Source: JBBDWJ01 sp040902925 | Lineage (GTDB): Bacteria > Acidobacteriota > Terriglobia > Bryobacterales > UBA6623 | NCBI GenBank assembly: GCA_040902925.1 | Contig: JBBDWJ010000302.1 | Location: 1 to 13,754, forward strand | Direction: 5' to 3' | Length of the DNA stretch: 13,754 bases | Shown: positions 6,039 through 13,754 of the stretch, in pieces | Numbering within the stretch: the first letter of the stretch is position 1 | Layout of the letters: each line of letters begins with the position of its first letter | The notes under the pieces: generated by a model | The model's database searches: none | What the model was told of the DNA's origin: nothing | What the model saw: only the letters and a program-made list of their open reading frames with translations | Translations under genes and position numbers: made by a program

Positions 6039-9000
6039 ATGAGGAGCCTTCGTCTTTCCCTGTTGGTGTGCGCGTGTCTGTTGCTCGCCGTATCGGTCGG
6101 CTTGGCGCAGAACGTCACCAGTAGCATTGCGGGCGTTGTCACCGACGCAAGCGGGGCCGTTGTTCCCGGGGCCAGCGTTTCGGTAACCAACACCGGCACC
6201 AATGCTCATTACACCGGATCCACCACGGATCTGGGCACCTTCAATATTCGCTCGCTGCCGGTCGGACTCTACGATCTGTCCGTTGAAGTATCCGGCTTCA
6301 AAAAGTACGAGGCCCGAGGCATTCGTACTCAAGTCAACGAAACCGCCCGCGTCGATGTGGCATTGGAAGTTGGCCAGGTCGCCGAGTCGGTCGAGGTCCA
6401 GGCCAACGTAGTCAACGTCGATACGGAAAGCGCGACTCTGAAAACCGTAATTGACCAGCGCCGCGTGGAAGACCTGCCGCTCAACGGGCGCGACCCGGTG
6501 CAACTGATGCTGCTGGTCGCCGGGGTTCAGCCCTATGACGGGGAAGGACTTACTTCCGGCACGACGTATCCTGGGCTGGCGGGTGTCACGGTGAACGGCA
6601 ACCGCGGCAACTCCACGAATTTCATTCTCGACGGCGGCCAGAACAACGATCACTACAACAACATGCCGAACCCGATGCCGAACCCTGATGCCCTGCAGGA
6701 GTTCAGCGTGCAGACGAACAACTTCAGCGCTGAGTTCGGACGCAACTCGGGGGGCATCGTCAATGCGGTGACCAAATCGGGAACCAACGAACTGCACGGC
6801 GCGGCGTTCTACTATCTGCGCCACAACAAGGTCAACGCGGCGAACTTCTTCGCGCCCGTCGATCCGAGCGATCCCACCAGAAAGCTGAACGACGGGTTGA
6901 AGCGCAACCAGTACGGCGCGACGATCGGAGGGCCGGTCGTTGTTCCGGGCTACAACGGCCGCGACAAGACGTTCTTCTTTTTCTCGTACCAGGGAACGAC
7001 AGTCCGCCGCCGGCCGACGTCGCAGTTTGTGAACGTGATGACGGTGGCGGAGCGCAACGGCGATTTTTCTGCGCTGAACCGCGCCTTGAAAGATCCTTTT
7101 GGCGGCGGCGACTATCCCAATAACCAGGTGCCGCGCACGGCGTTCAGCCCGGTGACGTCGTATTTCATCGAGAACTACATGCCGGTTCCGACCGGCGCCG
7201 GCCGCTCGACGACGACCAGGCAGGTGGCCAACACCGATGACAACCAATACACCGCCAAGGTGGACCAGTACATCGGCGCCCGCAACCGTCTTTCGGTGCG
7301 CGGCTATTGGGCCCGCGCCAACCAGCCTGGCAACCTGAACCAGAGCAACTTCTACGAAGTCACGACGGTTCGCGACTGGCGGAATACCAGCATCGTCGTC
7401 AATAACACTTTTACGGTCAGCCCCACGGTGATCAACCAGACGGTGTTCAGCTTCAACAATACGGAAGGGCCTGCGTCGCAGGTCTATCCCGACAAGAGCT
7501 GGAAGGATCTGGGCGTTGACATGACGCTCGACGAGTTCACGCAGTACCACATGACCTTCCAGACCATCAACGGGCCGAACACCGGCGACACCAATAACTT
7601 CATCCGCGACGAGTGGCAGATTGGCAACACCGTGCGCTGGACGGCGGGACGCCACCAGGTTACCTTTGGCGGCGAGTACGGCCACGGCCTCGGAGACATC
7701 GTCAATAACTTCCGCGCTCAAGGCCAATGGCGCTGGCAGAATACGTCCGGCTTCACCGGCTACGATCTGGGAGACTTCCTGGTCGGGAAATTCGACCGCC
7801 TTCTGCAAGGCGTCGGCGAGTTCAAGAACACGCGCTTCGATATCTTGAATCTCTTCGTCAACGCTTCGATGAAGGTTACGCGGCGGTTGACGGTGGATCT
7901 GGGCGTTCGCTGGGAGCCGTTCCTGCCGTATACCGACGACCTGGGCAAGCTGTCGGTCTGGGCGCCGGGGCAACAATCCACGCGCTTCGTGAACGCGCCG
8001 GCCGGCGTGCTGTATCCGGGTGATTCGGGTGTGCCGGACGGCGGATTCCCGACGGTGTGGGGCAATTGGGGTCCTCGCACCGGGTTCGCGCTCGATGTGT
8101 TCGGCGACGGCCGGACCAGCCTGCGCGGCGGCTACGGAATTTTCTTTGACCGTTCCAACACCATCTCGACCAACAGCCAGGCCAATCAAGGGCCGTTCGG
8201 AACCGTGGTCGAGCAGTTCGGCAACGCGCAGAACAACATGAGCACGCCATGGGCCGGTTTTACGGGCGGCAACCCGTTCCCGGTGGTGGGCTTCGACGCC
8301 GTCGGCACCGACGTGCTCAATCCGCCTTCCAACGTAAACTTCGTGCTGCCCCACGTGGCGTTTGTCTACGCCGGCGACATGCGCAACGCCTATGTGCAGT
8401 CGTGGAACCTGACGATCGAGCGCGAACTAGCGGGGGGCTGGATCGGGCGTGCATCCTACGCAGGCTCGAAAAGCACGGCGCTGGTGAGCGGGCGTCAGAT
8501 CAACGCTCCGCTGCCGGACGCGACCGCGACCACTTCGACGATCAACATTCGCCGTCCGCTCTACCCGCAATTCGGCAGCGTGTCGCTAATCGAGCCCGCC
8601 GGGCTGGCGAGCTACCATTCGCTGCAGTTGACCGCCGAACGCCGCTTCGCGCGCGGCTTCTCGCTGCTGACCAACTACACGTTCGGCAAGGCGATCGACA
8701 ACAACCTGAACTCGGCCAACAAGGCGACCGGCACGTCGGTGACCGATCCTTTGAACCAGAGTTTCGACCGCGGGCCAGCCGACTTCGATATCACGCATGT
8801 CTTCAACATGTCGGGAATTTTGCAGATCCCCGGCCAATACGAGAACGCCTTCGCAAGGACGATTCTCGGGGGCTGGAGTCTGACCACCATCTTTGCGGTG
8901 AATAGCGGCTTTCCCTTTTCGGTGCTGAGCGGGCAGGACAACGCCCGCAACGGCCAGGGCAGCCAGCGCGCCGAGATGATCGGCAACCCTGACCTGGGCG

Positions 9001-9314
9001 ACCGCCCGCGCGGGGAGGTGGTTCAGGAGTACATGTCGAAGGCGGCTTTCGTGGCCAACGCCCTCGGAACCTACGGGACCTTGGGCCGCAATAGCTTCCG
9101 CGGCCCGAACGAGATCAATCTCGACCTCGGCATTCACAAGGACTTCGCGATCACGGAACGGCTCAGGACGCAATTCCGTTTCGAAGCCTTCAACGCGCTC
9201 AACCGCGTCAATCTCAACGACCCCAACACGTCGGTGACGAATGCGAACTTCATGCGAATCACGTCGGCGGGGTCGCCACGAATCCTCCAGTTCGCTTTGC
9301 GTTTGAACTGGTAG
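6039..9314 (+). CDS. TonB-dependent receptor, Oar-like, with N-terminal carboxypeptidase regulatory-like domain
   Basis: The 1091-residue protein is complete. A Sec signal peptide (MRSLRLSLLVCACLLLAVSV, cleavage near GLAQ/N) is followed by a CarboxypepD_reg-like beta sandwich at about 28-110 (SIAGVVTDASGAVVPGASVS, FNIRSLPVGLYDLSVEVSGF). Next is a plug at about 125-250 with the hallmark stretches VEDLPLNGRDPVQLMLLVAG, ILDGGQNNDHYNNMP and FGRNSGGIVNAVTKSGTNEL. The rest is a long beta-barrel ending RILQFALRLNW, with a terminal aromatic residue as expected for outer-membrane insertion. In this Acidobacteriota-type class, TonB and ExbBD energise uptake of glycan or other large substrates, but individual substrates are rarely known. 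The ATG at 6039 is preceded by a G-rich stretch (6024-6030), a weak ribosome site. It has its own promoter and terminator, so it is probably a single-gene unit, next to two BNR-type enzymes that could supply its substrate. Confidence 0.93.
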   Translation: MRSLRLSLLVCACLLLAVSVGLAQNVTSSIAGVVTDASGAVVPGASVSVTNTGTNAHYTGSTTDLGTFNIRSLPVGLYDLSVEVSGFKKYEARGIRTQVNETARVDVALEVGQVAESVEVQANVVNVDTESATLKTVIDQRRVEDLPLNGRDPVQLMLLVAGVQPYDGEGLTSGTTYPGLAGVTVNGNRGNSTNFILDGGQNNDHYNNMPNPMPNPDALQEFSVQTNNFSAEFGRNSGGIVNAVTKSGTNELHGAAFYYLRHNKVNAANFFAPVDPSDPTRKLNDGLKRNQYGATIGGPVVVPGYNGRDKTFFFFSYQGTTVRRRPTSQFVNVMTVAERNGDFSALNRALKDPFGGGDYPNNQVPRTAFSPVTSYFIENYMPVPTGAGRSTTTRQVANTDDNQYTAKVDQYIGARNRLSVRGYWARANQPGNLNQSNFYEVTTVRDWRNTSIVVNNTFTVSPTVINQTVFSFNNTEGPASQVYPDKSWKDLGVDMTLDEFTQYHMTFQTINGPNTGDTNNFIRDEWQIGNTVRWTAGRHQVTFGGEYGHGLGDIVNNFRAQGQWRWQNTSGFTGYDLGDFLVGKFDRLLQGVGEFKNTRFDILNLFVNASMKVTRRLTVDLGVRWEPFLPYTDDLGKLSVWAPGQQSTRFVNAPAGVLYPGDSGVPDGGFPTVWGNWGPRTGFALDVFGDGRTSLRGGYGIFFDRSNTISTNSQANQGPFGTVVEQFGNAQNNMSTPWAGFTGGNPFPVVGFDAVGTDVLNPPSNVNFVLPHVAFVYAGDMRNAYVQSWNLTIERELAGGWIGRASYAGSKSTALVSGRQINAPLPDATATTSTINIRRPLYPQFGSVSLIEPAGLASYHSLQLTAERRFARGFSLLTNYTFGKAIDNNLNSANKATGTSVTDPLNQSFDRGPADFDITHVFNMSGILQIPGQYENAFARTILGGWSLTTIFAVNSGFPFSVLSGQDNARNGQGSQRAEMIGNPDLGDRPRGEVVQEYMSKAAFVANALGTYGTLGRNSFRGPNEINLDLGIHKDFAITERLRTQFRFEAFNALNRVNLNDPNTSVTNANFMRITSAGSPRILQFALRLNW

Positions 9315-9341
9315 GACAACCACAACATACACCTGTTGCGG

Positions 9342-9378
9342 CAAGGCCGGGCGATTCGTCGCCCGGCCTTGTTGTTTT
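9342..9378 (+). terminator. Rho-independent terminator of the receptor gene
   Basis: A perfect 13-bp stem, CAAGGCCGGGCGA (9342-9354) with TCGCCCGGCCTTG (9359-9371), closes on the stable tetraloop TTCG and is followed by TTGTTTT (9372-9378). It lies 28 bases after the receptor stop codon and 104 bases before the next start. Confidence 0.92.
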
Positions 9379-9423
9379 GGGCCCACCGCACGGGCGAATG
9401 CCAGGGGCAGAGCCAAATCTTCT

Positions 9424-9451
9424 TTGCTCACCGCGGCATTAGTGATACAAT
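9424..9451 (+). promoter_or_regulatory. Probable extended -10 promoter of the Rhs-family gene
   Basis: TTGCTC (9424-9429), a 16-base spacer, then TACAAT (9446-9451) preceded by TG at 9443-9444 (TGATACAAT, extended -10). The transcript would start near 9458, giving a leader of roughly 24 nt. That leader contains the AAAGGTG ribosome site (9466-9472), nine bases before the ATG. Confidence 0.5.
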
Positions 9452-9481
9452 CGGCGCTCCCAAGCAAAGGTGTCTTGTTCC

Positions 9482-12400
9482 ATGCGACGAATTTCATTCG
9501 CGGTCAGCACGCTCGTTCTTTGTTTCGGCGCCACGGCTCAGGCGCAGATTAGCGGCGCGCAGGCGGCCGATGCGATCACGCGATTGAACCAGGGACGTGA
9601 CGCGAGTATCGTCGCCAACTCGGTGGACACTGGCACGGGCTCGTTCTCGATGGAAGCGACGGTGCTGTCGGTGAACGGCGCGCGTCCTTTGGACTTCCGG
9701 GTGCTGTATGACTCGATCGACATTCCGGCGTTCATCGTGGGGCGGCCGCGCGACCTGGGTTCGGGATGGACGCACCCCTACGCGGCGCGGATCGAAGGAT
9801 CTCCAGAGTCGATCGTCACGGTCTATTGGGACGACAATCGCCGCAACAGTTTCAGCTTCGAAGGGGGCAGCTACGCGCCGCGCGAAGAAGCGAACCAGTA
9901 TGACCGGCTGACGCGGGACTCGAATGGCGCTTGGACGCTGGTGCGCCCTGACGGCAGCGACTATCGCTTTGCCGCCACCGGGCGACTGACGAGCATCGCC
10001 AATAAGATCGGCCAGAGAATCGACGTGCAGCACGACGATCTGGGGCGGATCATCAGGATTGTCGAGCCGGCTTCGAACAAGACGATCAACTTTCGCTATG
10101 CGGACGCCACGTCGCGGCGGGTGACGTTTCTGGTTGATCCGGCGGGCCGCGAGACGCACTTTCTATACGACGGCTCGGGACGCCTGAGCGCGCTGCACAA
10201 CCCGGCCGAGTTCGGCGATCCGTTGGGTGAGTTCATTGTTCCCAAGACAATCCCGGACAACGATCCCGCCGGTCTCGTACACACAATTGCTGTGGACCGC
10301 TCGCAGCCGATGGGCTTGCTGCGGATTTCGATTTTGAGCGTCGGGCACCAGCGCCCTGACGATCTGCGCATCACGCTGGTGTCGCCGCAGGGCACCAGCG
10401 TCGAGCTGCAGGACATGCTGTGGCGGCCCAGCGCATCGGCGCTGGTGGGCGACGGAATCGTGCTGCAGGAGTTCGAGGGCGAGAACCCGCAGGGGTCGTG
10501 GCGGCTGGTGCTCGTGGATGAGCAAGGCGGTTCGTTCGGCGAACTCAACGGTGTGCAAATCCAAATTTCCAACCGCACCTTCCCGACCTACCTGCGCTAC
10601 GAATCCGCGCGCCTGGTGGAGGCGCTCGACGCCTCGGGGGAGCGCTTGTTCGCGAACGTATACGACGCGCAAGGCCGCGTGGCGATGCAGGACGACGGGC
10701 GCGAAGATACTCCGCCCAGCACGTTCGCCTATGCCGATACCGCTTCGGGCGGCGTGATCACCACGTACACCGACCGCACCGGCGCCGCGCAATTATTCGA
10801 GCATGACGCCGGCTATCACTTGATTCGCTACGTCAACCCGCTCGACGCCACGACGCGCTACACCTACAACGGCAAGGGCGAGCGCGGCAGCATCAGCGAT
10901 CCGCTGGGGCGTACGACCACGCTTGCCTACGACGGCGACGGCAATATAACCAGCGTCACCGACGCGGCGCTCAACGTGAGCCGCATGGAGTACGACACGC
11001 GGCACAACATGACGCGGTTTGTCGACGCGGCCGGCGCGGCGACGCGTTTCACTTACAACAACGGCAATGTGACCGAGGTGAACGATGCCCTGGGGCATCG
11101 CACGCGCAAAACCTACGGCGGCAACGGCCAGCTCGTGCAAAACATGATGGACGACGGCGCCGGCGTGCAGTACACCTACTCGGGCGGCATGGTGGTGGGC
11201 GCGCAACGCATGGACGCCGCCGGCGGCAAGGTCGAGCGCACCGGCTACGACGTGCTCGGATTCCCGGCCTCGCTCACCGACGCCGAGGGCCGCGAGACCA
11301 AGCTCGAGTATGACGAGCGGCTCAACGTGGTGGCGCGCACCAACCCGCTCGGCAATCGCGAGACCAAGGAGTTCGACGTCCGCAACCGCGTCACCCGCGT
11401 TGTCGACTTCAATGGCAACGAAACCCGGTTCCAATACGACGGCAACAACAACCTGGTGGCCCGCACGAACGCGCTGGGCGAGACGGCGACCTACGTCTAC
11501 GACGCCGAAGACCGCAGTGTGGAGGCGATCGACCCGCTGGGGCGCTCGACGCGCACCGAGTACGACATCGCCGGGCGTGTGCTTCGCGAGATCAATGCGG
11601 TGGGCGACTCCTCGCGCCGCGAGTATGACCTGGTGGGCAATGTGATCGCCATCTACGACGGTGACGATCAACGAATTCGCAGTGTCGTCTACGACTTACG
11701 TGATCTGCCGGTCGAGGTGACCGACGCCGTCGGCGCCCGCGTGCGCAGCGCCTTCGACGAGGTGGGCAATCTGATCCGCATCACCGATGAGAGCGGCGCG
11801 GTGACGCGGCTGCGCTATGACGAGTTAGGCCGCCTGATCGAGGTCGAAGACCCGCTGGGACGCATCGTCAAAAAGGAATACTTTTCCGACGATGTGGTGG
11901 AAGCGATCGAGGACGCCGCGGGCGCCCGCACCACGTTCAGCTATGACAACGCCAATCGCGTGACGCGCATCGAGCCCCACACAGGCCGCGTCGCCGCGGT
12001 CGAGTTCGACTACGACGAGGCCTACCAGTTGCTTCGCGATGAATTGCCCGGGGGTGGCCAGCGCAACTATGAATACGACAACGGCGGCCGGCTCACGGCG
12101 CTGCGCTTCAGCGGCGACGGCCGGCCCGGCAACCGCAACATGACCTACGACGCCAACGGCAATCTGTTGCGCGTCCGGGTCGAGTCTGGCGGCGTCGACG
12201 CCAGCGGCGTGCAGCACGAAAGGGAGTACGACGCGCTCGACCGCGTGGTCGAATTCACGGACGCGCATGGCTCCACGCTGCGGTACGGCTACGACACGGT
12301 CGGCAATCTGAAGAGCCTGACCTACCCCGATGGCCGCGCGGTCAACTACGTATACAACGACGCGAATCAATTGGTCGAGGTTGTCGATTGGGACGACCGC

Positions 12401-13754
12401 TCGACAAAGTTCACCTACGATTCGAGATCGCACGTCACTAGCATCACCTTCCCGAACGGTATCGTTCGCATGATGACCTATGACGCGGCTGGGCGGCTGA
12501 CGCGGCGCCGCGACGTGCGCATGCCGGGCACGGTAATTCTCGATTATCAATACGAGTACGACAGGCTGGGGCGTCTCACCGTCGAATCGGGCAACCTCGC
12601 GGGGACGGCGGCCTACATGCCGGCGTCGATGGCGATGACCTACCTGACCGATGGGCGTCTGGCGACGGTCAACGGTACGAACGTGAGCTATGACGCCCGC
12701 CACAACATCACGAGCGCGCCGCTGGACAACCAAGCCTTTCAATTTGAATACAACCTGAACGACCGGCTGACGAGCGTAAATGGATTCTCGCGGGAGTATG
12801 ACGCGGCCGACAACCTCATAGCCTGGAGCGGGCCCGACGGCCGCACCCGCCTGACCGTCAACCCCGAAGCTGCCCTTACGCAAGTGCTAATGAAGCGCGA
12901 CGGCGACGGCAGAACGCACCGCTACGTCTACGCCGGCGGTTTGCTGTACGACGACATCAACGGTGACATTCGCGTTTACCACTACGACTACCGCGGCAAT
13001 ACGGTCGCCTTCAGCAACGAATCGGGAATGGTCACCGGCACGATCTCCTACGGCCCCTACGGCGAGATTGCCAATCGCAGCGGCAATTCGGATTCGATCT
13101 TTCTGCACGGCGGATTGTGGGGCGTGATCACCGAGCCGGCGAGCGGGCTGCAGTACATGCGCTATCGCTGGTATGCGCCGCAGCTCAAGCGGTTCCTCTC
13201 GAAAGACGCGCACGTGGGCGACATCGGTAACCCGGCGAGCTTGAATCGCTACGCTTATGGAGGCGGCAACCCGGTCAGCTTCAACGACCCGTCGGGTGAG
13301 TTTTTCAACTTCATCGCGGCCGCCGTCGGGGCCGTGGTCGGCGCGGTTGTGGGCGTGGCGGTGACGGTGACGGTGAAGGCGTTCAAGGGCGAGAAGATCA
13401 CGGCCGGCGACATCATCGGTTCGGTCATAGGAGGTGCGATAACCGGGGGAATCGTGGGGCTCTGTGCCGGGGTCTGTGGCCCCGCGGCGGCGATCGCCGG
13501 CAACATCTTCGGCGGTGCGTACGGCGCTTACGTGGGTAACCTGACAACGCAGGGAGTCAACCTGTTGACGGGTGACGACGAGGACGGCAAGTTCGACCTG
13601 CAGGAGCTGTTAGCCGAGACGGCCGCGGGCGCCGTGTTTGGAGCCATTCCGTTCGCCGGCAAAGGTGGCAAGGCTGTGACCGGTCTGGGCCGCGGGGCGG
13701 CCGCGGGCGCAACCCGCACCGCCGCGAAGGGCTCGGTCAGCAAGGCGGTTCGCA
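9482..13754 (+). CDS. Sec-exported Rhs/YD-repeat protein with inserted P-domain; C-terminal tip beyond window
   Basis: One open frame of at least 1424 residues starts at an ATG with AAAGGTG nine bases upstream and runs off the right edge. A Sec signal peptide (MRRISFAVSTLVLCFGATAQ, then AQ) leads into a DUF6531-like head (VDTGTGSFS, LGSGWTHPY) and a first set of YD units (VDPAGRETHFLYDGSGRLSA). Residues 257-363 form a P-domain (Homo B): IPDNDPAG, PDDLRITLVSPQGTSVEL, GENPQGSWRLVLVDEQGG. From about 370 to 1200 come dense YD repeats (YDGDGNITSVTD, YDELGRLIEVEDPLGR), which in Rhs and TcC proteins wrap into a hollow shell. The conserved core end is YRWYAPQLKRFLSKD (to 1242), NRYAYGGGNPVSFNDPSG (DPSG 1269-1272). 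The remaining 152 visible residues are Gly/Ala-rich and hydrophobic, like pre-toxin linkers. No PAAR or VgrG domain is present, so T6SS delivery is not indicated. The role is probably contact-dependent competition or surface interaction. Confidence 0.93.
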   Translation, partial: MRRISFAVSTLVLCFGATAQAQISGAQAADAITRLNQGRDASIVANSVDTGTGSFSMEATVLSVNGARPLDFRVLYDSIDIPAFIVGRPRDLGSGWTHPYAARIEGSPESIVTVYWDDNRRNSFSFEGGSYAPREEANQYDRLTRDSNGAWTLVRPDGSDYRFAATGRLTSIANKIGQRIDVQHDDLGRIIRIVEPASNKTINFRYADATSRRVTFLVDPAGRETHFLYDGSGRLSALHNPAEFGDPLGEFIVPKTIPDNDPAGLVHTIAVDRSQPMGLLRISILSVGHQRPDDLRITLVSPQGTSVELQDMLWRPSASALVGDGIVLQEFEGENPQGSWRLVLVDEQGGSFGELNGVQIQISNRTFPTYLRYESARLVEALDASGERLFANVYDAQGRVAMQDDGREDTPPSTFAYADTASGGVITTYTDRTGAAQLFEHDAGYHLIRYVNPLDATTRYTYNGKGERGSISDPLGRTTTLAYDGDGNITSVTDAALNVSRMEYDTRHNMTRFVDAAGAATRFTYNNGNVTEVNDALGHRTRKTYGGNGQLVQNMMDDGAGVQYTYSGGMVVGAQRMDAAGGKVERTGYDVLGFPASLTDAEGRETKLEYDERLNVVARTNPLGNRETKEFDVRNRVTRVVDFNGNETRFQYDGNNNLVARTNALGETATYVYDAEDRSVEAIDPLGRSTRTEYDIAGRVLREINAVGDSSRREYDLVGNVIAIYDGDDQRIRSVVYDLRDLPVEVTDAVGARVRSAFDEVGNLIRITDESGAVTRLRYDELGRLIEVEDPLGRIVKKEYFSDDVVEAIEDAAGARTTFSYDNANRVTRIEPHTGRVAAVEFDYDEAYQLLRDELPGGGQRNYEYDNGGRLTALRFSGDGRPGNRNMTYDANGNLLRVRVESGGVDASGVQHEREYDALDRVVEFTDAHGSTLRYGYDTVGNLKSLTYPDGRAVNYVYNDANQLVEVVDWDDRSTKFTYDSRSHVTSITFPNGIVRMMTYDAAGRLTRRRDVRMPGTVILDYQYEYDRLGRLTVESGNLAGTAAYMPASMAMTYLTDGRLATVNGTNVSYDARHNITSAPLDNQAFQFEYNLNDRLTSVNGFSREYDAADNLIAWSGPDGRTRLTVNPEAALTQVLMKRDGDGRTHRYVYAGGLLYDDINGDIRVYHYDYRGNTVAFSNESGMVTGTISYGPYGEIANRSGNSDSIFLHGGLWGVITEPASGLQYMRYRWYAPQLKRFLSKDAHVGDIGNPASLNRYAYGGGNPVSFNDPSGEFFNFIAAAVGAVVGAVVGVAVTVTVKAFKGEKITAGDIIGSVIGGAITGGIVGLCAGVCGPAAAIAGNIFGGAYGAYVGNLTTQGVNLLTGDDEDGKFDLQELLAETAAGAVFGAIPFAGKGGKAVTGLGRGAAAGATRTAAKGSVSKAVR

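Noticed and set aside
5460..8354. A 964-codon open frame on the minus strand spanning the 3' end of a BNR gene, an intergenic promoter and most of the receptor gene
   Set aside because: It is antisense to two well-supported genes, crosses their promoter region, and its translation is Arg/Val/His/Ala-rich without any domain. It is an effect of high GC and codon phase.
10793..12883. Long Val/Ala/Arg-rich open frames on the minus strand inside the Rhs gene (10793-11671 and 11825-12883)
   Set aside because: They mirror the periodic YD repeats of the plus-strand gene; no start signals, no domains.
9482..13754. T6SS-delivered Rhs effector
   Set aside because: The protein has a Sec signal peptide and no PAAR, VgrG or DUF4150-type head, so delivery by T6SS is not supported.

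Overview
The window looks like a piece of chromosome from an Acidobacteriota bacterium, most likely of the Solibacter/Bryobacter type. That assignment is inferred from gene content, not from a marker gene. The supporting signs are high GC, a Ser/Thr kinase fused to a FlgO/TolB-N-like domain and TPRs, a very large Oar-like TonB-dependent receptor with an N-terminal carboxypeptidase-regulatory domain, BNR-repeat secreted enzymes, a long Sec-exported Rhs/YD protein, and intergenic double-hairpin repeats.

Layout. Bases 1-1769 hold the 3' part of a transmembrane Ser/Thr kinase-TPR sensor. Next comes a small SnoaL/NTF2-like protein (1839-2228) whose Shine-Dalgarno overlaps a perfect 12-bp palindrome. 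Bases 2229-3474 are a 1.2-kb gene graveyard with no intact gene. It contains an unidentified C-terminal coding fragment (2227-2313), a decayed hicB-hicA toxin-antitoxin pair on the minus strand (2317-2615), and at least two REP-like double-hairpin elements (2671-2780, 3059-3105), plus a weak inverted-repeat pair (3251-3370).

Bases 3475-5807 carry two divergently transcribed, exported BNR/Asp-box proteins of the sialidase superfamily, separated by about 100 bp. Downstream of the rightward one, behind a good sigma70-type promoter, a structured leader and a candidate operator, lies a full-length 1091-residue TonB-dependent receptor (6039-9314). It ends in a textbook 13-bp-stem intrinsic terminator. 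The three exported proteins could form a glycan-harvesting group: two surface or periplasmic carbohydrate-active enzymes and an outer-membrane importer. The substrate cannot be read from the sequence.

From 9482 to the window end runs one uninterrupted plus-strand frame (at least 1424 residues) encoding an Rhs/YD-repeat protein with a Sec signal peptide. Two things stand out. A P-domain (proprotein-convertase/Homo B type) is inserted between the first and later YD repeats. The C-terminal tip, where a polymorphic toxin domain is expected, starts after the DPxG motif and is cut off by the window edge, so neither toxin nor immunity gene can be identified. No tRNA, rRNA, CRISPR array or intact mobile element is visible.
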